Assembly (NCBI RefSeq): GCF_040564635.1
Contig: NZ_CP159837.1
Span: 995,001-1,059,000 of the forward strand
DNA: 64,000 bases
Direction: 5' to 3'
DNA from: Planktothricoides raciborskii GIHE-MW2
GTDB lineage: Bacteria > Cyanobacteriota > Cyanobacteriia > Cyanobacteriales > Laspinemataceae
The position numbers and the translations under genes were made by a program. Shown piece by piece: positions 8,201 through 16,036 of the stretch. The first letter of the stretch is position 1. Every line of letters begins with the position of its first letter. Under the pieces are notes generated by a model. That model worked only from the letters and a program-made list of their open reading frames with translations. It was not told the origin of the DNA and ran no database searches.

Positions 8201-9245
8201 CCGATCGCCATTGTTCCTCAGTGCCACTACTCAAAATAACTTGCAAAACTGGCACATCAAGCTGTTGCCAAAATGAGATATTATTTGATGATTTAGTATA
8301 ATTTTGATCGTTAGACTGAGAATGAGACTGAGAATTACACTGAGAACTAGACACAGACTCTTGAGCGATCGCAAATCCGGTAGTATTCAAAATAACTTGA
8401 ATATCTTGAAAATAAGATAAAATTTCGGCTTGCACATCGCGATCGCGCAAGGAAGAAACAAACAAAGGCACCGGGTCTAAACCTCTTTTAGCCAATGCCG
8501 CACAAAGGGCATCAATGGGGGCCATATTCCCCGCCAAATAATGAGCACGATAAAATAAAATGCCTATTTTAGAGGCAAGAAACGGGGCAAGAAACCGGGT
8601 TTTTTGAAAAAACCCGGTTTCTGAGGTTTCGGCAAGATCCCCGGTTTTTTCAAAAAACCGGGGATCTAAAAACCCGATATCTGGATTTGTTGACAGCCAA
8701 TCATATCGACCCACCCTGGGCACCGAAACCGGCGCCGGAGGTTGATAATTTTTGCCCAAACAATTGTCAGCAATAAATTTCAGGGCATTCCGGGTATTTT
8801 CCACCCCGCCCTCGGTCAAATAGCGCCAAACTTGGTTAACCACCCGCAGGGGAACCGTGGAATGACCCATTAAATCTGGATCCGGGCGATCGTCTCCCGG
8901 CAACACGATCAAATAGCCGCCGGTTTGTTCCACCGTTGCTTTCACCACTTCCAACCCATAAGACCAATAAGCGCGACCCCCCAGCAGCCGCAAAATAATC
9001 GCCTCAGCCTTAGCCAAAACCTCCTCAGCATAAGTATCAATACTCAACTGCTGCTGAAGCTGTAACAAATTCGTCACCCGTAACCCAGGGAAATCCTTGG
9101 GCAATTGGGTGATAGCGGCAGAAAACACTTGAATATCCGTATCCGCAGCAGTGAGGAACACCACTGGCGCCGGGGTTTGTTCCACAAAAATGACCCCTTC
9201 CGTTTCAGAATTCCAGCCTCCGGGAATTGCAGCGAGACGGTGCAT
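5250..9245 (-). CDS. cobN: Cobaltochelatase subunit CobN
   Basis: 1331 residues, the large subunit of the aerobic-type cobaltochelatase that inserts Co2+ into hydrogenobyrinic acid a,c-diamide (cobalamin or pseudocobalamin synthesis); it resembles magnesium-chelatase ChlH. The CobN/ChlH signature HIGKHGNLEWLPGKG lies near residue 595, followed by IVNDPGEGSQAKRRAQAVII. The C-terminal half carries WGTSTMRTGGDDIAEALALL. No chelatase partner genes are adjacent; ATPase subunits are presumably elsewhere or shared with chlorophyll synthesis. Two peptides are repeat-derived. One (about 185-222; FFEKTGD, TGFFQKTRF) comes from the AGAAACCGGGTTTCT palindrome. The other (about 825-855; VGAIRESPL twice) comes from GTAGGGGCGATTCGCGAATC hairpins. 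Both keep frame. I saw no cobalamin riboswitch upstream. Confidence 0.95.
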   Translation of the reverse strand: MHRLAAIPGGWNSETEGVIFVEQTPAPVVFLTAADTDIQVFSAAITQLPKDFPGLRVTNLLQLQQQLSIDTYAEEVLAKAEAIILRLLGGRAYWSYGLEVVKATVEQTGGYLIVLPGDDRPDPDLMGHSTVPLRVVNQVWRYLTEGGVENTRNALKFIADNCLGKNYQPPAPVSVPRVGRYDWLSTNPDIGFLDPRFFEKTGDLAETSETGFFQKTRFLAPFLASKIGILFYRAHYLAGNMAPIDALCAALAKRGLDPVPLFVSSLRDRDVQAEILSYFQDIQVILNTTGFAIAQESVSSSQCNSQSHSQSNDQNYTKSSNNISFWQQLDVPVLQVILSSGTEEQWRSGFQGLSPRDLAMNVALPEVDGRIISRAISFKLVQTQDNNIETPVVVYQPVRDRIEFVADLAKNWAKLRQTPPEKRRIALILANYPTRDGRLANGVGLDTPASCVEILKALQKAGYFVSDIPADGDELITRLTTGITNDPEGQTFRPVWQQLPQGEYQNYFSTLPPEVQAQISDRWQNPETILNSDIPISGIQLGNIFVGIQPSRGYDLDPSFNYHAPDLEPTHHYLGFYYWLKQHFQADAMVHIGKHGNLEWLPGKGVALSENCYPEIALGPWPNLYPFIVNDPGEGSQAKRRAQAVIIDHLTPPMTRAELYGPLLELERLIDEYYEAQNLDPKRVSIIRDRLSKLIFDQNLHQELSLSDNNNVNQSKSATKDDEITDIIANLDGYLCELKEAQIRDGLHIFGQCPQGRQLRDLIVAIARCPGVGRLGLTRALAEDLGLDFDPLTVDPAFIHPQYGHIGEAIEQLENIAAELVEQVIKNHVGAIRESPLTDSNFTLNVGAIRESPLQDNRQIKLSKIPGKSTEQELNWIRQFLFPALQETPQEISQLIHGLNGGYVPSGASGAPTRGRPEVLPTGRNFYSVDIRAIPTETAWDIGRKAADEVILRYTQENGEYPKTLGLSIWGTSTMRTGGDDIAEALALLGVRPVWDGPSRRVVDIEIIPLSVLGRPRVDVTLRISGFFRDGFPNLIDLYDRAVNAVASLEEPADQNPLAFQVQTETKIWQELGLNSEQAKARSHYRVFGSKPGAYGAGLQGLIEEQNWLTDEDLARAYINWSSYAYTGTSTGNVEGHSAPEAFNQRLKEMQIVLHNQDNREHDLLDSDDYYQFQGGLTVAVRSVTGKNPQTYFGDNSIPEKPKVRQLREEIAKVYRSRVINPKWIAGVMRHGYKGAFEIAATVDYLFAYDATANCVQDYMYEGVANAYIFDEKVQDFIQQKNPWALRDMAERLLEAKERGLWQNAPDSMISGLRNMVLEAEGIIESKSDIR
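6682..6764. repeat. Two GTAGGGGCGATTCGCGAATC hairpins inside cobN
   Basis: Two copies of an almost perfect palindrome (GTAGGGGCGATTCGCGAATC and on, ending CCCCTAC) stand about 55 bases apart within cobN. Read on the gene's strand, both are in the same frame and give VGAIRESPL twice. The same hairpin occurs in intergenic DNA of this window, e.g. near 33403. Confidence 0.85.
8578..8692. repeat. AGAAACCGGGTTTTT palindromes inside cobN
   Basis: Several degenerate copies of the AAACCCGGTTTCT palindrome, plus a variant GATCCCCGGTTTTTT, lie in frame within cobN. They encode a stretch rich in F, K and T. Flanking codons resume normal CobN sequence (YDWLSTNPD before, SKIGILFYRAHYL after), so this is an insertion within a conserved region rather than a terminal extension. 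Confidence 0.8.
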
Positions 9246-9958
9246 AATAATTGAATCTCCGAAAGTACAGCAATTCAGTTTAGACCATTTTTGCTGAAGC
9301 GGTAGAAAGGAGAAAGGGAAACCAGGTTTTTTCGCGATCGAGAATTTGGCAAAAACAAGAAAAAATCTGGTTTCTGGGACAAAGACCCCAGACAGATGTG
9401 GATAAGTCCTAATTTCTGAAATCTGACCAAAATATTAAAACTTTAGATAGATTTTTAGATTTTTCTGGATCGATATGGTATATTAAACAGCCAAAATTTA
9501 CTAAAAACTACTCTGTGATACTCAGAACCCAAACAGGAACTACAATTAATCTGTATAATCTATAATAGACATTCATCCATCCCATTTACTCGCACTCAAA
9601 TTAATTCTTTAGGAATAAGTCAGCCATTATCGAAGCGAAATCATTGGCGAAATCATCCCTCGACGGTTATATAAATTTAGAATAACTTAATAAATATTAA
9701 GGTTTTTTTGCGATCGCCTAAGCTACAATCATTCATTAAATAAAATTATTTGGTGCTATAATCAATCCAGGTTAAATTTTTCATGGCCTAAATATATGAC
9801 TTAAAAATTAAAATTTATGAATTATTAATGCTAACCATAATAAAAATCAATCCCGGAAATTTTTAAGTTAATTATTTTTTTAGATTTTTGCCAGGGTTTG
9901 AGAAACTATTCTTTATGGTGTTTTCGCTTTAAATGTAAAATAAGATCGTTTTTGAGAT
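9246..9958. other. Gene-free AT-rich region between cobN and cikA
   Basis: 713 bases between divergently read cobN and cikA. I find no open frame with coding character, no tRNA and no cobalamin-riboswitch B12 box on the cobN side. A weak AGAAACC-type relic lies near 9325-9375. The rest is AT-rich, with one GCGATCGC, and probably contains the promoters of both genes. Confidence 0.6.
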
Positions 9959-12271
9959 ATGCTAGATTTCGAGATAAGTTGTGAATTAAGTGGTGATGTA
10001 ATCCCTCGGTTGTTCCGGGCTTTTGAGGAAATGATTTCCCCTCTAAATGCTTTATGGATTAGGGAACATTTGGCGTGTGATTTAGTGGCGACGGTCACCG
10101 CAACAAAATGTGAAGATTTTACTTTATTTTTGTCAGAAAAATTTAAAGCCCTAGTCTTGATTGGTGAAAAATCATCCGCCACCAGCCACCCAAGACAGCG
10201 AATTCAGATCGGTTTAACTTTTGAAACCGAGGCGATCGCGAGTTTTTGTAATCAATTAAGCAGTTTATCAGACTTATCCGGCGATCGCATAGCCGAAATA
10301 AAAGCAGCCTGTCAGCCCCTTGAACCCAACGATGCTAAAATCCAAAGTCAATTTACGATCCGCTTACTAGAACTTATCTCCAGCGAGGGAGCGAGCGAAG
10401 CCGAAACATCGCTGCTGAGTTATGAAAATGAATATCCATATGTGTCAATTTGTCAACCAATTGAAAATGCCTTACAGCAACAGATTAAACAAGAAAAACT
10501 CCTGTATCAAGTCACCACTCAAATTCGCCAAAGCCTAGAATTACCAGTTATTTTGTCAACAGCGGTTGAAGAAGTGCGGCGGTGTTTAGATGTGGATCGA
10601 CTTTTAATCTATGAATTCGCTCAAAACCACCTACTTAAAAACTCAGACAAGTCATGCAAAAAAGAGCATTCGGCTGTCCCACCGAGTCAGACCGAATCTA
10701 ATCATTATTGGGGTTGCACAACCTATGAATCGAGAACCTCATCAGAGATTCCTTCGATTCTAGAGTTAGAATTGCAAAACGATTTAGTCTCCCATTTAGA
10801 CTTAAACAATATAACATCTAACCCATTGACTTTAGCCATTAGTGATATTAATATCGCCTATAAAAATCAAAAAAAATTATTAGAATTTATGCAAAAAGCT
10901 CAGGTGAAGTCTGAGCTATTGTTGCCAATTGTGGTCGAGGAAAAACTTTGGGGTCTCCTGATTGCTCATCAATGTTCTACAATTCGTGAATGGCAAGAAA
11001 ACGATCGGCGATTTCTCCGAGATATTGCCGATCATTTGGCGATCGCTATTAGTCAAGCCTTGCTATATCGTCAGCTACAGGAACACAAACAAATTTTAGA
11101 AGAAAGATTTCACCATCAGAACCAAGACCTACGGGATGCCTTGATTGCCGCCGAAGCAGCCAGCCGATCTAAAAGTGAATTTTTGGCGGCGATGAGTCAC
11201 GAATTGCGGACTCCTTTAACTTGCGTAATCGGGATGTCTTCCACCTTGCTCCGTTGGTCATTTGGTCAACTGAGTGATAAGCAACGCCATTATCTAAAAA
11301 CCATCCATGATAGCGGCGAACATCTCCTAGAATTGATTAATGATATCCTGGAAATTTCCCAACTCGAAGCGGGCAACGCTGTGTTAAATCTGCAAAAAAT
11401 TTCTTTAATTCAAATGGCGGATCAAATGTTGAGTAAAATGTCAGAAGAAGCCCGTGATAGCGAAATTTCTTTACAGAGAGACTTTCAGCTTAAACCAGAA
11501 GAAGACCAGCTAATTGCTGATTCCCGGCGAATTCAACAAATTTTTTATAACTTATTAAGTAATGCCATAAAATTCACGCCTGCTGGAGGCAAAGTGACTG
11601 TCAGAGTTTGGCGAGAATCTCATCATATGATTTTGCAAGTTGAAGATACCGGGGTTGGCATTTCTCCAGAGCATAGACCGCTGATTTTCAATAAATTTCA
11701 ACAGTTAGACAGTTCATATCATCGCCGATATGAAGGAACGGGACTTGGTTTGGCTTTAACCAAACAACTCGTAGAACTACATGGCGGTTGGATTAATGTC
11801 ACTTCAGAAGTGGGATTTGGGTCAATTTTTACCGTAGGATTACCCATTAAAAAATTTAACCATAATCCATCGGTCAGCGACATGGAAATGAATCATAATC
11901 CCCTAGGGGGAATTGTTTTAATTGAAGAAGATGAAGAAACTGCCACATTTTTTTGTGACTTGCTCACCAATGCTGGTTATCAAGTGGTTTGGCTGGTTGA
12001 TGCCATTCATGCTCTAATGAATATAGAAGTGTTACAACCTAAATTAGTGATTATTGATACTCCTTTATCGGACATTGAAGATTGTGAACTCATCGAAGAG
12101 TTACGCAGCAACGACTCAACCAGTTTATTAAAAATATTAGTATTAATGAGTCCTGAGTTGCTCCCAGAAGATTTGACAAATTTTTGGGAAGCTGGGGCTG
12201 ATGACTATTTACTTAAACCCATTAATCCAGAGTTTTTTATAAATAAAATAAAGGCTTTTTTTGCAAGTTAA
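9959..12271 (+). CDS. cikA: CikA-like circadian input histidine kinase
   Basis: 770 residues, close to the 754 of Synechococcus CikA. An N-terminal cyanobacterial domain (1-170) is followed by a GAF domain (about 180-370). The HisKA segment FLAAMSHELRTPLTCVIGMS has its His near 414. The HATPase domain shows NLLSNAIKFTP (near 531), DTGVGIS (near 562) and GTGLGLALTK (near 594). A receiver-type domain spans about 650-770. CikA resets the KaiABC clock and acts on RpaA; its GAF and receiver domains sense quinone redox state. Unlike the S. elongatus pseudo-receiver, this one keeps an Asp in VIIDTP (near 699) and a Lys-Pro in LLKPI, so it may accept phosphate. Order and length suit CikA; a paralogous hybrid kinase is the alternative. 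Confidence 0.72.
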   Translation: MLDFEISCELSGDVIPRLFRAFEEMISPLNALWIREHLACDLVATVTATKCEDFTLFLSEKFKALVLIGEKSSATSHPRQRIQIGLTFETEAIASFCNQLSSLSDLSGDRIAEIKAACQPLEPNDAKIQSQFTIRLLELISSEGASEAETSLLSYENEYPYVSICQPIENALQQQIKQEKLLYQVTTQIRQSLELPVILSTAVEEVRRCLDVDRLLIYEFAQNHLLKNSDKSCKKEHSAVPPSQTESNHYWGCTTYESRTSSEIPSILELELQNDLVSHLDLNNITSNPLTLAISDINIAYKNQKKLLEFMQKAQVKSELLLPIVVEEKLWGLLIAHQCSTIREWQENDRRFLRDIADHLAIAISQALLYRQLQEHKQILEERFHHQNQDLRDALIAAEAASRSKSEFLAAMSHELRTPLTCVIGMSSTLLRWSFGQLSDKQRHYLKTIHDSGEHLLELINDILEISQLEAGNAVLNLQKISLIQMADQMLSKMSEEARDSEISLQRDFQLKPEEDQLIADSRRIQQIFYNLLSNAIKFTPAGGKVTVRVWRESHHMILQVEDTGVGISPEHRPLIFNKFQQLDSSYHRRYEGTGLGLALTKQLVELHGGWINVTSEVGFGSIFTVGLPIKKFNHNPSVSDMEMNHNPLGGIVLIEEDEETATFFCDLLTNAGYQVVWLVDAIHALMNIEVLQPKLVIIDTPLSDIEDCELIEELRSNDSTSLLKILVLMSPELLPEDLTNFWEAGADDYLLKPINPEFFINKIKAFFAS

Positions 12272-12572
12272 TTTTATGGAGATGGGGAATGTTTTTGAGG
12301 GGATATTACGGCGGTACAATATGACAGGTTCACCGAAGAGTAACATCCGGCGAAAACGCCCCTTTTTGCCCTCGTCCGATTCCACTTCCTTTAGCCTACC
12401 GGCAACCAAATAGTAGTTAAAGAGGCGATCGCGCCTCTGGATCCGATCAAAGCGGCATCGCGCTTTTTAAAGTATAGGGAAGTGGTGCGATCGCGCCTCA
12501 CCACCTTCCGATATTTTCTCAGCAATATATTATGCTTAAACTAGACAGTATGTTAACGGTCAAGCCTGAACA
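12272..12572. other. Intergenic region with palindromic HIP1 copies
   Basis: No gene seen. It holds two long GCGATCGCGCCTC-type palindromes (near 12423 and 12487). Confidence 0.6.
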
Positions 12573-12800
12573 TCAGTTAGTTGAGTTATGAACAAGATTC
12601 AAAATTTCTGATGGTTTCAAAGGATTTACTTTTGGGATTCCCTGAAAATGAGTAATATTGTAAGTAGCCAAATAATCAATTTTGTAAACATCAAAGCCGC
12701 TATCCGAATATCGAATATTTTAGCTGAAGTGATGTTATGATTTACTGCTAACTCTAAGACTTTTTATACTCTCTCTTCAGTAGAATAAAGAATTTCAAAA
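12573..12800 (-). pseudogene. Decayed PIN-domain toxin fragment
   Basis: Directly after the antitoxin stop, the complementary strand reads EILYSTEERV, a TAA, KVLELAVNHNITSAKIFDI, then after a frame change DYLATYNITHFQGIPKVNPL and KPSEIL, ending at TGA (12573-12575). The wording is that of the C-terminal half of cyanobacterial PIN toxins (TYNITHF, GI, P.EIL). The N-terminal half with the LDTN motif is gone. So it is truncated, has one nonsense codon and has one frameshift near 12690-12705, and cannot be active. Confidence 0.7.
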
Positions 12801-13046
12801 TTACTGTTCAAAATTCTGGCTAAAATAAGTAGCTTGAATTAATTCTTTTCTATCCAAAAATAAATTTTTTTCATATATTTTTTCCCGATTCAGATATTCG
12901 TCTTTAACTCCTAACTGAAATGTAGGAAAAGGATATGTTTTCTGTGGTTTGATGGCAATTGAAACATCTACTTCATCACCTTCTCGGAGATTTTCCGGCA
13001 AGGGTTCTATGAGAATAATGGTTTGTCCTTGTATGTAGCCTTTCAT
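12801..13046 (-). CDS. Orphaned antitoxin
   Basis: 81 residues from the ATG at 13046. MKGYIQGQTIILIEPLPENL with REGDEVDVSI is the usual start of cyanobacterial antitoxins preceding PIN toxins, and FQLGVKDEYLNREKIYE is the usual end. The last 20 or so residues probably read into the remnant of the deleted toxin. The frame extends upstream to 13130, but the extra residues look like non-coding DNA. Its toxin partner is decayed, so it is likely a leftover. Confidence 0.6.
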   Translation of the reverse strand: MKGYIQGQTIILIEPLPENLREGDEVDVSIAIKPQKTYPFPTFQLGVKDEYLNREKIYEKNLFLDRKELIQATYFSQNFEQ

Positions 13047-13125
13047 GGGGTTGAGGATATGATAAGGTTTAACTTCTATGATTATAGAACAGAATTTACC
13101 AGCGATCGCGCCTATAAGATGGAAG

Positions 13126-13336
13126 GGCAAAGCATTCGGGTAATTATTTTAACTGTGAAAACGCGATTAACTGCCGGTAAGGGCAAAGCATTCGGGTAAA
13201 AAATTACCTGTAAAAACCGAGAATTAGCTGCCCGAATGCTTTGCCCCTACACCCCTACTATCCTACCTCAGCAATATCGTCCATCAACAATCAACCAACA
13301 ACAAACAACAAACAACCAACAACAATCAACAATTAA
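13126..13336. repeat. GGGCAAAGCATTCGGG inverted repeats
   Basis: Two forward copies (13127 and 13180) of GGGCAAAGCATTCGGGTAA and one reverse copy ending GCTTTGCCCCTAC (13247) can fold into long hairpins. An A/C-rich stretch of CAACAA repeats follows (13281-13330), directly downstream of the murJ stop. Confidence 0.75.
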
Positions 13337-14992
13337 CTATCGCCCTAACTTTTGCCGCACACGGTCTACAAAAATATCCACTTCTTCTAACTTTAATTGG
13401 GTGGCAATTAAGGCAAACACCCCTAAACCTCCTAAACCCGCGATCGCTAATTCTAAAATCACAATTAGAAAACCCTGAGTGCCTAAAATTTGCTCAATAC
13501 CCCACAAGATGCCCCAACTGGCAGCCCCGGCAACGAAACTGGCAGCAGTTAAAGAGGCGATCGCGCCACTCCAACTTAAAATCGGCAACCCATTTAATTT
13601 CCGATCTAGCAACCACAACAATGCCACCATTGAGGTAATATTCACCCCAACTGTTGCCAAGACCAAACCCGGTGCGCCAAAGCTTTGGACTAATAAATAA
13701 TCCAGCACCCCGTTAAGGAAAATATTTACCATACTGACGCGAAACGGCGTTTCCCCATCTCCCAGGGCATAAAACACGCGCACCACCACATCACGACCGA
13801 GATAAAAAAACATCCCCACCCCATAAGCCATCAACATGGGGGCGACAAATGCCGAAGCTTCTGGATTAAATGCCCCCCGTTCATACACCACCCGGACAAT
13901 GGGCACTGCCAAAACAATCATTAAAATGCCCATTGGTAGCATGGTAATTCCCGTTAACACTAACCCTTGGCGAATGCGGTCTTTTAATTCCGGCCAATTT
14001 TGCGGGTCAGCTAACCGGGAAAACACCGGCATCAAGGGCACCAACAGCATATTAGAAATAATTCCTAACGGGGTTTGCACTAATAAACCGGCATAACCCA
14101 ACGCGGCAGCCGCTTGAGGAATAAACGAGGCAAACCATAAATCCGTATAAACGTTAATATGCAGCATCCCGGAGGAAAGGGTGGCCGGACCCATTACCTG
14201 CATGACTTCTTTCACTCCCGGACGGTTAAATTCAAACCGTGGCCGCACGGTGCCCAAACCGCTACGCCATTGGGCAATTAACTGGACTAACCATTGCAAA
14301 ATTGCCCCAGCGAGGGTGCCCCAAGCCAAGACTCTACCACCGAGTAAGGCATATTCTGGGGCAGTAATTTGGCTACCGAGATCCAAGGCTAAAATCCCGA
14401 TCGCGCCAATTAAGGCCACACTAGAAAATAGGGGACTAATGGAGGGCAACCAATATTGATCCGCAGCGTTTAATGTGCCAAAGCCAATGCCAATTAAACC
14501 CGCTAACATGGCCAACGGTGCCATAATTCTAAATTGTTCAATGGCAATATCTTTGGTCATTTGTAGGGTTTGAAAATTTTCCGGGGTCATGCCCTGGGCT
14601 AATGCTTGGGCTTCGGTAATATTCAATCCGGGCGCTACCAAAGTCATCAGGGGTTCGGCAAATATGACTAAGGCGATCGTGACCACCAGCAATAAGCTAG
14701 TGACTAAGGTATTAATGGTTTCCACCAATGGTCCGGCTTCTTCTTTGTCCCGCTTCGCCAATACACTGATGATGGCACTGTGAAATGGGCCATTAATTCC
14801 ACCGAGGAGGATTAACAAAAATCCGGGAATTACATAGGCGTAATTATAGGCATCGAAGGCGGCGCCTACCCCAAAAGCAGCGGCGATCGCTACTTGACGG
14901 ACTAAGCCAAAAACTTTACTAATCAATGTGGCTATGGCCACAATTCCGGCAATTCCCGCTAAAGAACGAGCGGCTTTTTTTTGTTCAGACAC
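13337..14992 (-). CDS. murJ: Lipid II flippase MurJ
   Basis: 551 residues, highly hydrophobic, about 14 membrane segments. The N-terminus (SLAGIAGIVAIATLISKVFG followed by LVRQVAIAAAFG) is the MurJ/MviN signature, and FGVGAAFDAYNYAYVIP follows. MurJ flips lipid II across the plasma membrane for peptidoglycan synthesis. Length and topology are normal. It stands alone, with no cell-wall genes next to it; murD lies 27 kb away in the same orientation. Confidence 0.93.
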   Translation of the reverse strand: MSEQKKAARSLAGIAGIVAIATLISKVFGLVRQVAIAAAFGVGAAFDAYNYAYVIPGFLLILLGGINGPFHSAIISVLAKRDKEEAGPLVETINTLVTSLLLVVTIALVIFAEPLMTLVAPGLNITEAQALAQGMTPENFQTLQMTKDIAIEQFRIMAPLAMLAGLIGIGFGTLNAADQYWLPSISPLFSSVALIGAIGILALDLGSQITAPEYALLGGRVLAWGTLAGAILQWLVQLIAQWRSGLGTVRPRFEFNRPGVKEVMQVMGPATLSSGMLHINVYTDLWFASFIPQAAAALGYAGLLVQTPLGIISNMLLVPLMPVFSRLADPQNWPELKDRIRQGLVLTGITMLPMGILMIVLAVPIVRVVYERGAFNPEASAFVAPMLMAYGVGMFFYLGRDVVVRVFYALGDGETPFRVSMVNIFLNGVLDYLLVQSFGAPGLVLATVGVNITSMVALLWLLDRKLNGLPILSWSGAIASLTAASFVAGAASWGILWGIEQILGTQGFLIVILELAIAGLGGLGVFALIATQLKLEEVDIFVDRVRQKLGR

Positions 14993-15189
14993 GAATGGTT
15001 ACGAGTTCCTATAGTGGTTTCCCTTATTTAAGCGTTAATTGGCAGTATTCTGATGGGTGAAGGGAGAAATGTTTATGATTAGTAATGTGATATGAATTAC
15101 TCTTGGGGTTTTATTATATAGATATAGGGCGTTGTCCGACTTGGCGGTTTATGATATCTTCTCTGTGGAGCGAATGCCTAAGTTGGGGG

Positions 15190-15255
15190 ATGCTTTGGTT
15201 TAGTATAATAGTAGGATGGGTCTTAATTTTAGGACTTATTTTAGCAAAAAAATAA
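15190..15255 (+). CDS. Possible 21-residue hydrophobic micropeptide
   Basis: The frame MLWFSIIVGWVLILGLILAK (21 codons with the final Lys) encodes a single membrane span with a positive end, the size of small membrane-complex subunits or CydX-like peptides. The G-run before the ATG is too close for a normal ribosome site, and I recognise no family, so this is only a candidate. Confidence 0.25.
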   Translation: MLWFSIIVGWVLILGLILAKK

Positions 15256-15271
15256 AAAATCGAGGGAAATA

Positions 15272-15577
15272 ATGATGAATAACTATAAAGTTACAGCAAC
15301 CAAACAACGACTTGATTTATTAATGGAAATTGAGCAGACGCCCGAAGAATTTATCCCAGAATTATTAAACTTTGTGCGTTTATTTCGTGAAATTTTGATG
15401 ACAAACCAGACATCTATTAATGCTTGGAATCATGCTATTAATCAAATTAATAATAGTGACAAAAATCAAGAAAAAATTAAAAATTTATTTGAGTCTTGGG
15501 CTGAATTAGATGATGAAAATGAACAAAAAGAAACTTTAAAAATTATTGAATCTCTTGATGGGGTTTCAATTGAATGA
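15272..15577 (+). CDS. Putative antitoxin-like protein upstream of a broken PIN gene
   Basis: 101 residues, acidic (DDENEQKE), mostly helical, no recognised domain. The start is the ATG pair at 15272/15275 behind GAGGGAAAT. It overlaps the next frame by ATGA, the hallmark of antitoxin-toxin pairs here. EFIPELLNFVRLFREIL resembles short helical antitoxins that have dimerising N-termini. Function is inferred from position only. Confidence 0.55.
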   Translation: MMNNYKVTATKQRLDLLMEIEQTPEEFIPELLNFVRLFREILMTNQTSINAWNHAINQINNSDKNQEKIKNLFESWAELDDENEQKETLKIIESLDGVSIE

Positions 15578-16027
15578 GTAAAGTTATTTTATTGGATTCT
15601 GCACCAGTGGGATTAATTACTAATCCTAAAGCGAATCCTTTAGCATTGCAATGTCAACAATGGTTTTTAACTCTTTCTCTCTCAAAGAGGTTATCAAGTA
15701 ATTTTACCCGAAATTATAGATTATGAAATCAGACGGGAGTTATTAAGAGCGAATAAACTTTCAGGTATCAGAAAATTAGAGCAACTAAAATCAGCAATTA
15801 TCTATCTTCCTCTGACTACAGAAGTAATGTTAAAAGCAGCCGAATTATGGGCTGAAGCTAGAAAACAAGGTAAGCCAACCGCCGACAATAAAGCCTTAGA
15901 TGGTGATGTTATTTTAGCATCTCAAGCGATTTTAGTGGCTCATCATGGACATGAGGTAATTGTGGCAACAAGTAATAAAAAGCATTTAGCTTTATTTGTT
16001 GACGCTAGAGAATGGCAAGAAATTTAA
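15574..16027 (+). pseudogene. PIN-domain toxin with a frameshift
   Basis: Starts at the ATG overlapping the upstream stop: MSKVILLDSAPVGLITNP matches the N-terminus of a PIN-fold nuclease. The frame then runs into junk and stops at about 15726. From about 15690 another frame continues correctly: GYQVILPEIIDYEIRRELLR, then DNKALDGDVILASQA and VATSNKKHL to the stop at 16027. A one-base gain (or two-base loss) near 15670-15688, in a CTCTCTC stretch, explains the break. Restored length would be about 150 residues. Sequencing error or slippage cannot be excluded. Confidence 0.75.
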
Positions 16028-16036
16028 TTAAAAATG

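Noticed and set aside
9246-9500. Cobalamin riboswitch upstream of cobN
   Set aside because: I looked for the B12-box core (GCCACTG, CAGTGGC on this strand) and saw none.
12209-12409. 66-codon minus-strand frame after cikA
   Set aside because: Overlaps the cikA end on the opposite strand and has no recognisable domain or start site.
13236-14783. Plus-strand frames opposite murJ
   Set aside because: Shadows of the murJ reading frame with no coding character of their own.
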